A DNA stretch of 64,000 nt, taken from Corbicula japonica. Its lineage: Eukaryota; Mollusca; Bivalvia; Venerida; Cyrenidae. The stretch lies in contig JAZAYU010000037.1 in the NCBI GenBank assembly GCA_038501625.1, positions 930,001 through 994,000 of the forward strand. Direction: 5' to 3'. The position numbers and the translations under genes were made by a program. The stretch's first letter is position 1. Each line of letters begins with the position of its first letter. A model generated the notes under the pieces. That model saw only the letters and a list, made by a program, of their open reading frames with translations, had not been told where the DNA came from and searched no databases. Shown piece by piece: positions 54,236 through 64,000 of this stretch.

Positions 54236-55203
54236 TTGCTTGTTACCCTTAGAGCTCAGTTTGGTGAAGCTGTACCTGGGAAGTTGCTTGTGGACATTCA
54301 CCAAGTCAATTGGAAATGTCTCACATAACTGGTGGGGAATATCAAGTGGCCTGAGTTATAGCTCAGTTAATACAGTGTCGGAATTGTAAAGCAGAAGTTC
54401 CAAGTTTTATGTCCTTGCAAAGTCTCTTCCCATGGGCATTTTCAGCAGGGTGGGAAACCCATAGAGCTTTTTTTGGTAAAGCATTAGCTGAGATAGTGGA
54501 ACCAAACTTTTGAAACAATCTTCCGATAGTTGCCAAGGAAATTGGAAATGTCTTGTATAATTGGTGAGGAATCTAGTGGTATTTGAATCAAATCAAGTGA
54601 CATCATTTGCTCGATTAGTAGTGACCACATAGTTATTAGTAGGACCGAGGTTCAAGTCCCATACATAAGCTACTCTTATCAGTGTTATACCAAAACTGCC
54701 ATAATATATGCCTAAATCTAAATGTTGGTTTCATTAAAGTTGTCAATCAGTATTATTTTATGTAATAATGGTTTAATACAATCCTTTTGTGGGCTTTTTG
54801 TGGGGGTGGGAGGTTGTTCTAGTTTCCAAACTTTATAATATAGCATTTTTGTCAGTCATCACCCATCCTCAATTTCTGTGGGGAAAAACACATCACTTGA
54901 ATTTCAGGTGTTGGGGAAACTGAAACTCCCAGATAAAGAAGGAAATTTGTAAATTGGGTTAAAATAGTCTTTTAAGTTTATACACATTTACTTAGAATCT
55001 GATGTAAATGAAAAAAAATACAGGATAGTTTTCCTTGGAAAATGGCATATTTCACATGGCTAACACATTATCTTTCAACATTTCAACATCAATACAAAAT
55101 TGTTAGACAATCCCATCTTATTTTCAAGGAAATAGCATGTATCTTAAAATTATTCAGTCACTATTTTTGGGATAGCAATCACTATTTTTCACCTACATTT
55201 CAG
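54236..55203. other. Upstream region of the SAM gene with SINE remnants
   Basis: tRNA-like heads at 54,359 and 54,605 followed by decayed bodies, then unique AT-rich DNA. No promoter motif could be fixed. Confidence 0.45.
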
Positions 55204-55339
55204 GAACAGTCAAACAGTAGAAAGTGAAGGTTGATGGCGCTTGTGTCTTGGATGATACAGAGTCTAGATGAATGTTGATTCACAATGAGCCAAGGAGGAA
55301 AGAAGACATCTGTTCAAACTGAATTAAATAAAGATGCAG
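55204..55339 (+). CDS. SAM gene exon: 5' UTR and start codon
   Basis: Acceptor ACATTTCAG, donor GCAG|GTAAGG. ATG at 55,285 follows stops in its own frame and opens 18 codons plus one base. Because it begins at an acceptor, at least one upstream non-coding exon is expected. Confidence 0.7.
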
Positions 55340-58300
55340 GTAAGGGGCAATAAACAAAAAGAATTATCAGCGTAAATATTTTGATACATATTATTTTAAC
55401 CCTTTCTTCCATATATACACATTTTTACACATGTGCAACCAGTGTAGATCCAGATCAGCAGGCACATCCGCATCAGGATCTGCACTGGTTGCATTTTGGT
55501 CAGAAATAATCTAATGTATCAAAATGCGAACAGTTAAGATCATGATCAGATGGCACGGATGTGCCGGCTGATCTGGATCTAAACTGTTTGCCCACACAGT
55601 AAAGTTGGGTCTATGGAGGAAAGGGTTAAAGCATATTCATGTTAGACTTGAAATAATATATAGCTTCTGGTTACATATCACAGGATTTATCACAGAAGTT
55701 GTTCCATAAATATATGATTCAGTATCTGAATTCCTCTCCATGATAAAGCCAGCAATTTAAATCTCCAGAAGCTGTTTTTATTTCATTAATTTTTAATCAA
55801 TTTATTTGTTAAAGACTGATTTTGAAGAACAAGGAAACCAAACCTGTTTTGATTTTTTTACACTGTATTGTCACTATTGTGTCTAATTTTAGCAAAAAGA
55901 AGATAAAAACTTCCCTAATATGTACCTGCCCACCTCAGAAGTCTGGGTATGGCAGTTGCAAAGAAATAAATGTTGAAGACTAGCGTCAAGTCATGCAAAC
56001 CTATTATTCCTGATAATGTTTCCGTTGTTTTATCATTTCAGTAGGCGAGGCAAGGACACCAGGTCCAAAATTAAAGGTAATTATAGAGAATTATTCACAT
56101 CAAGAATAGATTGTAACTTAGAAATTTGCATGATAATGTATTTTTTTCTTCATACCAGAGTTATTAGCTTAACAATGATTCTTTGATTATGTTCATGTCA
56201 CAGATAGTTGAAGAGATACCTACTTGTAATGTTACTGCAGATTAAAATATCCTCTCCAATGTAATCATTGCAGAGCTTCATCGTGTAAAGGGTGAATTAA
56301 ATACCTTCACCCTTAAAGGAGTATGATACAATAGTTTACGCGCATTTTTCTGCGCAAGCGCTAATATTACCAACAAATTGTTTCAACAGTTCCATTTTTC
56401 ATCCAAATCATTAATTGAATGTTACTTTCATGTGAAAATGACTGATGTTAATTTTGATACTCTTGAATTTTTAACCAAACAGAAAATACTTTCATGTCGA
56501 ATGGCTAAGAAAATTGCAGCATCCGGTTTGAATTTGAGTCATATAAAACATATAACTTGCTGTCCCTCGTGGTGGGTTAGATGGATTGTCTCAGCTGTTT
56601 GGTGAGAAACTTGACATAGGCAAACCTAGAGTATAACATCTCTTAAATCTGTTGTTCAGAAATAATTGTATAATTACTTAATGGATCATAAGATTTAGGG
56701 ACTGTTGTATGATTTTCATTCATTATCAGTGTTAGGTCTTTTTCGATATGTATGGAAACTTTGGCAACACTTAGGGCTGCATTTGTGGGAATTGTATGAA
56801 AGAAATGTGGTAACTGTAATGTAATTTTTGATAAATAAATAGTTATTTCTTTCAAAATATGAAATTAGTTTTGATGAGCATGTTATAAAACTATTTATAC
56901 ATGTTATGATGGATATTTGTAGAATTGCATTAAAATTAGAGATATTTTTGACTTATGTGACCAACTTTGAAGGAATATAGTAAAAATTTAAGCCTGGAAG
57001 CCCCTGTTTTTTTTGTTTTTGGTTTGTTTAGAAATATATACTGTGTCATTTTATGGAGTTTAAAAAAAATCTGTCCGTTACAAAAATATATATATAGATT
57101 TTTTTCCAGTCAGGGACTGAATTTTCTCCCTTTTTTGTTGGATATTTTGGTCATTTTCAAAGTTTTTTCTTCAAATATACAAAAACATCTCACATAATTC
57201 CATCCAAAACCATACATACACATAATTCCAAACAAAAAAATGCATAGATATAAGGTGTTCATTAGGAATTCCAGATGTAACAATCATTTAAAAGATATAT
57301 GTGCGTTTTCTCAAAATCCCTTCAAAATGGCCGTATAGAGGGGTCTAATAATGAACGATTACTCAAAAACAAGCGTGGAAAGCTATATTTTTCTTTATAT
57401 CATTTTGTTTGTGAAGGAATTTTCTTTAATTGTGCAAAGTTTTAAAAAATTCTGTCCGTTAGAACTTATTGTGATATACTCCTTTAAAATGACTATTATA
57501 GGAATGTTAAGTGTGAAGGTATTCTCCCAAAAGTGTAGACTAGGATCAGACTGCAAATTCTCAATCTATTCAGTCTTTTCCCATAAATGTTCAATTTTCT
57601 GTCTAAAATCTCTGGAAACAACAGCATGAGCTATAAATAGTGAAAGCATAGCCATTTTCACCAGAGTTATTGCCCTTTGTTTATGGTAGTCATAAAATTT
57701 GTGGCACATACACCTTGTTAACTAGTCATGGTCCCCACATGTTGTTAATACCTGATAAACAATTTTGTTACAAATGTTGTTGCAGCAGTTGGGGCATCAG
57801 TGTCATCAGGACATAGTCTAGTTTACATCTCTTTTGACTCTATCCATTCTTATTCTTTATTCTTTTCTAACAGTCTCCCAGCACAATACAAGGGTTCAAC
57901 ATTACTAGCAGATAGATATATAGATATGCATTACTAATATTTGCCCAGTCCTGACTTGAGTTTAAAGTTTATGTAATCTGTAATATTCTATTCTCAAATA
58001 AACATTTATTACTAAAGTTTATAGGGTAAAGTTTGTATAATACAGGTAAGTAAGTGCCTTTGAAGTTGTAGATCAGCTTTAATATTGCTTTTTCTTTGAT
58101 TACAGAAGATAGAAGAGTGGGCAGTTGCTGATGTGATAGAATGGCTAAAAGCCAGACATCTTCACAAGTTTATCATTCTGTTCCAAAGTATGTATAACAT
58201 GGACAAAGCTCGTAATATTGTTCATTCACTCAGGTTGAAATTCATAAAAATATTAACTTTGGGAATATAGAGTCCTCTCTAGATTAAGGTTGTCTTTTTT

Positions 58301-59184
58301 CAGAGACTACAAGATCTCAAGTTTGATCCGTCATGGATTTTATTAAGTCATGTTTAAAATGAAAATTAAATCAAAGTGTTTTTTACACAAATTTTATAAC
58401 CCTAACATTATGACATTAGTATTAACAGTTTTAAATATGTCTTAATATGACAACTGACAAGCAAAATGTACATATTTCTTCATATAATTCTTGGAGGTTT
58501 TTTTTGGCTGCTATAGTAGTAAAGTGTGTAACTATAGCACCCAAAGCCTCTGGTACATCAAAATATATCTTTACTAAACCATAATTAATCAATAATAGTT
58601 TTACGTAGTAATTCAGCAATTTTTCAGGTAGATAATGTTTTAACCATTTCCTCTATATATACAAATTTATGGCGTGGGCAGTGTAGATCCAGATGAGCTG
58701 GCAAAATTGGTTTTGAACTAGTATTTCACTATATTATAACCTAGATTATGCAGAATAAAAGCATAGCAAATAGCCAAACAGGTTTAAATACAACAACTAC
58801 AACTACTGAGGATTGACCATTTTCTGTGGATTGGACATTGATAATATCTTTTGTGTCATGTTCTATCCAGATTTTCTATAAAAAAATTCAGTAACCCATT
58901 TCGAAACTCAAAAACACTCTGCCAAGGTTGAAAGCAAACAATATGCATTCAAAATGACTTAAAAAATGTCAAAAGATGCCAGTGTTTTTCCTGTAATTTT
59001 TTTCCTGAAAAATATAATGAATCCTGATTCATGTAATATATTTTCCATGGAAATGTTTTGTTTATTTGTATTGTTATACTGAATAAAAATAGTATCATAT
59101 AATGGATCACCCTGTATATTTTATTTATTTTAGAGCACCATGTGACAGGAAGTGATGTCATCAACTTACGACTACCATTCTTAG
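55204..59184 (+). CDS. SAM-domain protein gene, 5' part (four exons)
   Basis: Four exons join in phase: 55,204-55,339, 56,042-56,076, 58,106-58,187 and 59,134-59,184, all with GT/AG borders. The joined protein starts MSQGGKKTSVQTELNKDA, has a short basic/Pro linker (EARTPGPKLK) and then a SAM domain: WAVADVIEWLKARHLHKFII, LFQKHHVTGSDVINLRLPFL. The W-x-V-DVxxWL and F-x-xHxVTGxDxxNL pattern is that of a SAM fold, a protein-protein interaction module. The last SAM helix and the rest lie after 59,184 and were not found before the window ends. The subfamily is not recognised; adaptor proteins with N-terminal SAM domains are one possibility. Confidence 0.8.
55396..55629. mobile_element. TTAA-type palindromic MITE, intact copy
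   Basis: TTAACCCTTTCTTCCATATA at the left and TATGGAGGAAAGGGTTAA at the right, with GTAGATCCAGATCAGCAGGC / GCCGGCTGATCTGGATCT inside. Lies 57 bases after the first SAM-gene donor. Confidence 0.9.
56042..56076 (+). CDS. SAM gene exon: short linker (35 bases)
   Basis: Acceptor CATTTCAG, donor AAAG|GTAATT. Completes a Val codon and encodes GEARTPGPKLK; ends in phase 0. Confidence 0.65.
56317..57483. mobile_element. TTAA-flanked DNA transposon, 1.17 kb
   Basis: TTAA at both borders (56,313-56,316; 57,484-57,487) and inverted ends AGGAGTATGATACAATA / TTGTGATATACTCCT. The interior repeats TCTGTCCGTTA near 57,070 and 57,452 and has no transposase frame. TTAA duplication fits piggyBac or Kolobok superfamilies. 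Confidence 0.85.
57488..58105. other. SAM gene intron, remainder
   Basis: Unique AT-rich sequence after the transposon. No element or exon seen. Confidence 0.4.
58106..58187 (+). CDS. SAM gene exon: first half of SAM domain
   Basis: Acceptor TGATTACAG, donor CAAA|GTATGT. Encodes KIEEWAVADVIEWLKARHLH and KFIILFQ, helices 1-2 of the SAM fold with the N-terminal Trp. Confidence 0.88.
58639..58712. mobile_element. TTAA-type MITE, half copy
   Basis: TTAACCATTTCCTCTATATA then GTAGATCCAGATGAGCTGGC; the right half is missing. Confidence 0.65.
59134..59184 (+). CDS. SAM gene exon: second half of SAM domain
   Basis: Acceptor TTATTTTAG, donor TTAG|GTATGA. Completes a Lys codon and encodes HHVTGSDVINLRLPFL. 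Ends in phase 1. A Harbinger-type MITE begins 36 bases downstream. Confidence 0.85.
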
Positions 59185-59220
59185 GTATGATACTGGCAAT
59201 TAATACAAATAGTCAGATTA

Positions 59221-59545
59221 GGCAATAGAAAATTAATTCCTAAATTCTCATCCCCGCCCGCCTCTCGAAAAAATAACTCTGCCTCCCGAACGTTTTTTAT
59301 TTTGAAAAAAAAATGCGTACATCAAAATTTACATTACGAGTACGAATCAGTAGAGTATGAAAACGCAGTATGAAACATTTAAGTGTGAGTCAGCAGTTGA
59401 TAGTCAGCTAGACGTTCATTTATCTTTGCACTACACAAGTGTCATTAGAAACGGTGAGAATGATGAATAAAAAATAAAACCCACCCACCCGCCCCATTTT
59501 TTCTCAAAATTTGGATGAGAATCTAGGAATTAATTTTCTATTGCC
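59221..59545. mobile_element. Harbinger-type MITE, 325 bp
   Basis: Inverted ends of ~33 bp: GGCAATAGAAAATTAATTCC...TCTCATCC against GGATGAGAATC...TTCTATTGCC, flanked by TTA on both sides. Inner blocks (CATCCCCGCCCGCC, CCCACCCACCCGCCCC) resemble 13,491-13,735, so the two belong to one superfamily. Confidence 0.87.
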
Positions 59546-59627
59546 TTAACAAAAGGATATTATTTTTAAAGAAATAGTTTTGTTTAGATATTTCATGGTC
59601 AACATGGACTTTTTAGCTCACCTGTCA

Positions 59628-59916
59628 GCCCGCCCGGCTAGCTCAGTGGATAGAGCATCGGACTGTCAATCCAGGGGTCGTGAGTTCGATCCCCAGCCGA
59701 GGCGGGAAAAATTTCTCCGTGACAATTGAACTCGGACATTGCGTCTGAGAGTCATTTGTCCCTCACCTCTGATTCAAGTGAGGAAGCAGTCAGTCGCTTG
59801 CGGAGAAATTGGTTAGTACTGGTTAGAGACCCAGGAACACCGGGACTGACCGCCGGGATATAACCAGAAAGTGTTGAAACCAGGCGTTAAACCCCAAACA
59901 AACAAACAAACAAATA
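59628..59916 (+). mobile_element. tRNA-derived SINE with 15-bp target duplication
   Basis: tRNA-like head with box A TAGCTCAGTGGATAGAGC, a GTC triplet at the anticodon position and box B GAGTTCGATCC. A ~200-bp unrelated body follows (CTCGGACATTGCGTCTGAGA, GAAAGTGTTGAAACCAGGCG), then an (ACAA)n tail. Flanked by TTAGCTCACCTGTCA at 59,613-59,627 and 59,917-59,931. Layout fits the V-SINE/RUDI type described in bivalves, a family assignment from memory. Not a host tRNA gene. Confidence 0.88.
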
Positions 59917-59931
59917 TTAGCTCACCTGTCA

Positions 59932-62900
59932 CTTAGTGACAGGATGAGCTTTTGTCAGGGGCTTTCGTCCGTCGTCCGTCCGTCCATTCACAATTGTTGT
60001 CCGCACTCTAGTGGTTGTAATTTTGGTACGATCTTCTTCAAACTTGGTCAGAATGTTTATCTCAATGATATCTAGGTCAAGTTCGAAACTGGGTCATGTG
60101 ACCTTGAAATCTAGGTCACTAGGTCAAATAATAGGAAAAGCTTGTCTGCACTCTAGCAGTCTTAATTATGGTGCGATCTTCTTTAAACTTGATCAGAATG
60201 TTTATCTCAATGATATCTAGATTAAGTTCGTAACTGGGTCATGTAACCCTAAAAACTAGGTCACTAGGTCAAATTAAAGAAAAAGCTTGTCCACACTCTA
60301 GCGGTCGTAATTTTGGTGCGATCTTCTTTAAACTTGGTCAGAATGTTAATCTCAATGATATCTAGGTTAAGTTCGAAACTGGGTTATGTGACCTTGAAAT
60401 CTAGGTCACTAGGTCAAATTAAAGAAAAAGCTTGTCCGCAGTCTAGCAGTTGTAATTTTGGTCCGATCTTCTTCAAACTTGGTCAGAATGTTTATCTCAA
60501 TGATATCTAGGTCATGTTCGAAACTGGGTCATGTGACCTTGAAATCTAGGTCACTAGGTCAAATTGTAGAAAAAGCTTGTCCGCACTCTAGCAGTCTAAA
60601 TTATGGTGCGATCTTCTTTAAACTTGATCAGAATGTTTATCTCAATGATATCTAGATCAAGTTCGTAACTGGGTCATGTGACCCTAGAAACTAGGTCACT
60701 AGGTCAAATTAAAGAAAAAGCTTGTCCGCACTAGCGGTCGTAATTTTGGTGCGATCTTCTTTAAACTTGGTCAGAATGTTAATCTCAATGATATCTAGGT
60801 CAAGTTCGAAACTGGGTCGTGTTACCGTGAAATCTAGGTCACTAGGTCAAATTATAGAAAACGCTTGTCTGCACTCTAGCAGTCGTAATTTTGGTGGGAT
60901 CTTCTTTAAACTTTGTCAGAATGTTTATCTCAATGATATCTAGGTCATGTTCGAAACTGGGTCATGTGACCTTGAAATCTAGGTCACTAGGTCAAATACT
61001 AGAAAAAGCTTGTCTGAACTCTAGCGGTCTTAAATTTGGTGTGATCTTGTTTAAATTTGTTCACAATGTTTATCTCAATGTTATCAAGATCAAGTTCGAA
61101 ACTTTGTCATGTGACCCTTAAAACTATGTCACTAGGTCAAATTAAAGAAAAAGCTTGTCTGCACCCTAGGGGTCTTAATTTTGATGGTATCTTCTTCAAA
61201 CTTGGTCAGAATGTTTATCTCAATGATATCTAGGTCAAGTTCGAAACTGGGTCATGTGACCTTGAAATCTAGGTCACTAGGTCAAATTGTAGAAAAAGCT
61301 TGTCTGCACTCTAGCAGTCTTAATTATGGTGCGATCTTCTTTAAACTTGATCAGAATGTTTATCTCAATGATATCTAGATTAAGTTCGTAACTGGGTCAT
61401 GTGACCCTAGAAACTAGGTCACTAGGTCAAATTAAAGAAAAAGCTTGTCCACACTCTAGCGGTCGTAATTTTGGTGCGATCTTCTTTAAACTTGGTCAGA
61501 ATGTTAATCTCAATGATATCTAGGTTAAGTTCGAAACTGGGTTATGTGACCTTGAAATCTAGGTCACTAGGTCAAATTAAAGAAAAAGCTTGTCCGCAGT
61601 CTAGCAGTTGTAATTTTGGTCCGATCTTCTTCAAACTTGGTCAGAATGTTTATCTCAATGATATCTAGGTCATGTTCGAAACTGGGTCATGTGACCTTGA
61701 AATCTAGGTCACTAGGTCAAATTGTAGAAAAAGCTTGTCCGCACTCTAGCAGTCTAAATTATGGTGCGATCTTCTTTAAACTTGATCAGAATGTTTATCT
61801 CAATGATATCTAGATCAAGTTCGTAACTGGGTCATGTGACCCTAGAAACTAGGTCACTAGGTCAAATTAAAGAAAAAGCTTGTCCGCACTAGCGGTCGTA
61901 ATTTTGGTGCGATCTTCTTTAAACTTGGTCAGAATGTTAATCTCAATGATATCTAGGTCAAGTTCGAAACTGGGTCGTGTTACCGTGAAATCTAGGTCAC
62001 TAGGTCAAATTATAGAAAACGCTTGTCTGCACTCTAGCAGTCGTAATTTTGGTGGGATCTTCTTTAAACTTTGTCAGAATGTTTATCTCAATGATATCTA
62101 GGTCATGTTCGAAACTGGGTCATGTGACCTTGAAATCTAGGTCACTAGGTCAAATACTAGAAAAAGCTTGTCTGAACTCTAGCGGTCTTAAATTTGGTGT
62201 GATCTTGTTTAAATTTGTTCACAATGTTTATCTCAATGTTATCAAGATCAAGTTCGAAACTTTGTCATGTGACCCTTAAAACTATGTCACTAGGTCAAAT
62301 TAAAGAAAAAGCTTGTCTGCACCCTAGGGGTCTTAATTTTGATGGTATCTTCTTCAAACTTGGTCAGAATGTTTATCTCAATGAAATCTAGGTCATGTTC
62401 GAAACTGGGTCATGTGACCTTGAAATCTAGGTCACTAGGTCAAATTGTAGAAAAAGCTTGTCCGCACTCTAGCAGTCTTAATTATGGTGCGATCTTCTTT
62501 AAACTTGATCAGAATGTTTATCTCAATGATATCTAGATCAAGTTCGTAACTGGGTCATGTGACCCTAGAAACTAGGTCACTAGGTCAAATTAAAGAAAAA
62601 GCTTGTCCGCACTAGCGGTCGTAATTTTGGTGCGATCTTCTTTAAACTTGGTCAGAATGTTAATCTCAATGATATCTAGGTCAAGTTCGAAACTGGGTCG
62701 TGTTACCGTGAAATCTAGGTCACTAGGTCAAATTATAGAAAACGCTTGTCTGCACTCTAGCAGTCATAATTTTGGTGGGATCTTCTTTAAACTTTGTCAG
62801 AATGTTTATCTCAATGATATCTAGGTCATGTTCGAAACTGGGTCATGTGACCTTGAAATCTAGGTCACTAGGTCAAATAATAGAAAAAGCTTGTCTGAAC

Positions 62901-64000
62901 TCTAGCGGTCTTAAATTTGGTGTGATCTTGTTTAAATTTGTTCACAATGTTTATCTCAATGTTATCAAGATCAAGTTCGAAACTTTGTCATGTGACCCTT
63001 AAAACTATGTCACTAGGTCAAATTAAAGAAAAAGCTTGTCTGCACCCTAGGGGTCTAAATTTTGGTGGGATCTTCTTTAAACTTGGTCAGAATGTTTATC
63101 TCAATGATATCTAGGTCAAGTTCGAAACTGGGTGATGTTACTTTGAAAGCTAGGTCACTAGGTCAATTTATAGAAAAAGCTTGTCCACACTCTAGCTTCG
63201 TAATTTTGGTCTGATCTTCTTCAAACTTGGTCAGAATATTTATCTCAATGATATCTAGGTCAAGTTCGAAACTGGGTCATGTGACCTTGAAATCTAGGTC
63301 ACTAGGTCAAATTATAGAAAAAGCTTGTCCGCACTCTAGCGGTCTTAATTTTGGTTGGATCTTCTTCCAATTTGGCCAGAATGTTTATCTCAATGACATC
63401 TACTTCAAGTTTGAAACTAGGTCATTTGACCTTCAAAACTATGTCCCTAGGTCCAATTATAGAAAAGCTTGTCCACACTCTAACAGTCTTGGTCAGATCT
63501 TCTTTAAACTTGGTTAGAATGTCTATCTCAATGATATTTAGGTCAAGTTGGTAACTGGGTCATGTTACCTTCAAATCTAGGACACTAGGTCAAATAATAA
63601 GAAAAGCTTGTCTGCACTCTAGCAGTCTTATTTTTGGTGTGATCTTCTTTAAACTTGATCAAAATGTTTATATCAATGATATCCAGGTCAAGATTGAAAC
63701 TTGGTCATGTGACCTTGAAATCTAGGTCACTAGGTCAAATTAAAGAAAAAGCTTGTTTGCACCCTAGGGGTCTTAATTTTAGTGGTATCTTCTTCAAACT
63801 TGGTCAGAATGTTTATCTTAATGTTATCTAGATCAAGTTCGAAACTGGGTCATGTGACATCGAAATCTAGGTCACTAGGTCAAATTATAGAAAAAGCTTG
63901 TCTGCACTCTAGCAGTCGTAATTTTAGTGGGATCTTCTTCAAACTTGGTCAGAATGTTTATCTCAATGACATCTACTTCAATTACATAACTGGTTAATGT
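59932..64000. mobile_element. Tandem-core repeat element H, 145-bp array (runs off edge)
   Basis: Left end TTAGCTCACCTGTCACTTAG, then the CGTCCGTCGTCCGTCCGTCC microsatellite, then about 28 units of ~145 bp: CTTGTCCGCACTCTAGCGGT, AACTTGGTCAGAATGTTTAT, TATCTAGGTCAAGTTCGAAA, ATGTGACCTTGAAATCTAGG, GTCACTAGGTCAAAT. Eight-unit and five-unit blocks are duplicated. The repeated small open frames are unit artefacts. The right end is outside the window. Confidence 0.92.

Noticed and set aside
59631..59702. tRNA-Asp-like gene
   Set aside because: The head continues into a SINE body and tail with a 15-bp target duplication, so it is part of a retroposon rather than a host tRNA gene.
60011..63997. A series of ~65-76-codon frames with NLVRMFISMISRSSSKLGHV-like protein
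   Set aside because: They are one frame of the 145-bp repeat, opening and closing with unit sequence; often mis-annotated as repeat proteins.

Overview
This window is nuclear DNA of an invertebrate animal, most likely a bivalve mollusc. The evidence is short exons with GT/AG borders in long AT-rich introns, a Rabankyrin-5 gene close to the animal consensus, a tRNA-derived SINE with CAAA-type tail, and many transposable elements built like the 'pearl' / Helitron-derived elements of bivalves (tandem core repeats, an ACGG-type microsatellite and hairpin ends). The clade is an inference from these features; species was not determined.

Minus strand, about 26.9 kb down to 0.96 kb: one gene, the ANKFY1 (Rabankyrin-5) orthologue. 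Nineteen exons can be placed, with phases that join without a break into about 962 codons: N-terminal coiled coil, BTB domain, a BACK-like region, then a long ankyrin-repeat array. The initiator exon (upstream, above 26,872) was not found. The last ankyrin repeats and the expected C-terminal FYVE zinc finger lie beyond the left edge. The introns are full of TTAA-flanked MITEs, fold-back elements, a hAT element inside a MITE, and several tandem-repeat elements.

19-23.5 kb and 28.3-32.5 kb: intronic or upstream repeat blocks, including a 1.2 kb TTG/GGT minisatellite. 32.7-33.7 kb: a second non-autonomous hAT element. 34.66-34.91 kb: a possible exon of an unidentified small basic protein.

35.9-49.4 kb: a large nest of elements. 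A broken LINE (36.27-40.64 kb, minus strand) sits in one tandem-repeat element and itself carries a 904-bp insertion. A 4,009-bp element with two 580-bp terminal inverted repeats (43.5-47.5 kb) sits in a second copy of the minisatellite element, whose CCA-rich array fills 47.5-49.2 kb.

52.2-54.2 kb: another tandem-repeat element. 55.2-59.2 kb, plus strand: the 5' part of a SAM-domain gene (four exons), with a TTAA-flanked transposon in one intron and a Harbinger-type MITE just after the last exon seen. 59.6-64 kb: a SINE with a 15-bp target duplication, inserted in the end of a 145-bp tandem array with higher-order structure that runs off the right edge.

No bacterial operon, CRISPR array or similar system is present. 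The most unusual content is the family of tandem-core elements. Their unrelated-looking units share one architecture, and most carry a perfect TGACCTTGA (TCAAGGTCA) word, the consensus of ERR / NR5A nuclear-receptor sites. Exon borders and target duplications were read by eye and have not been tested against transcripts.
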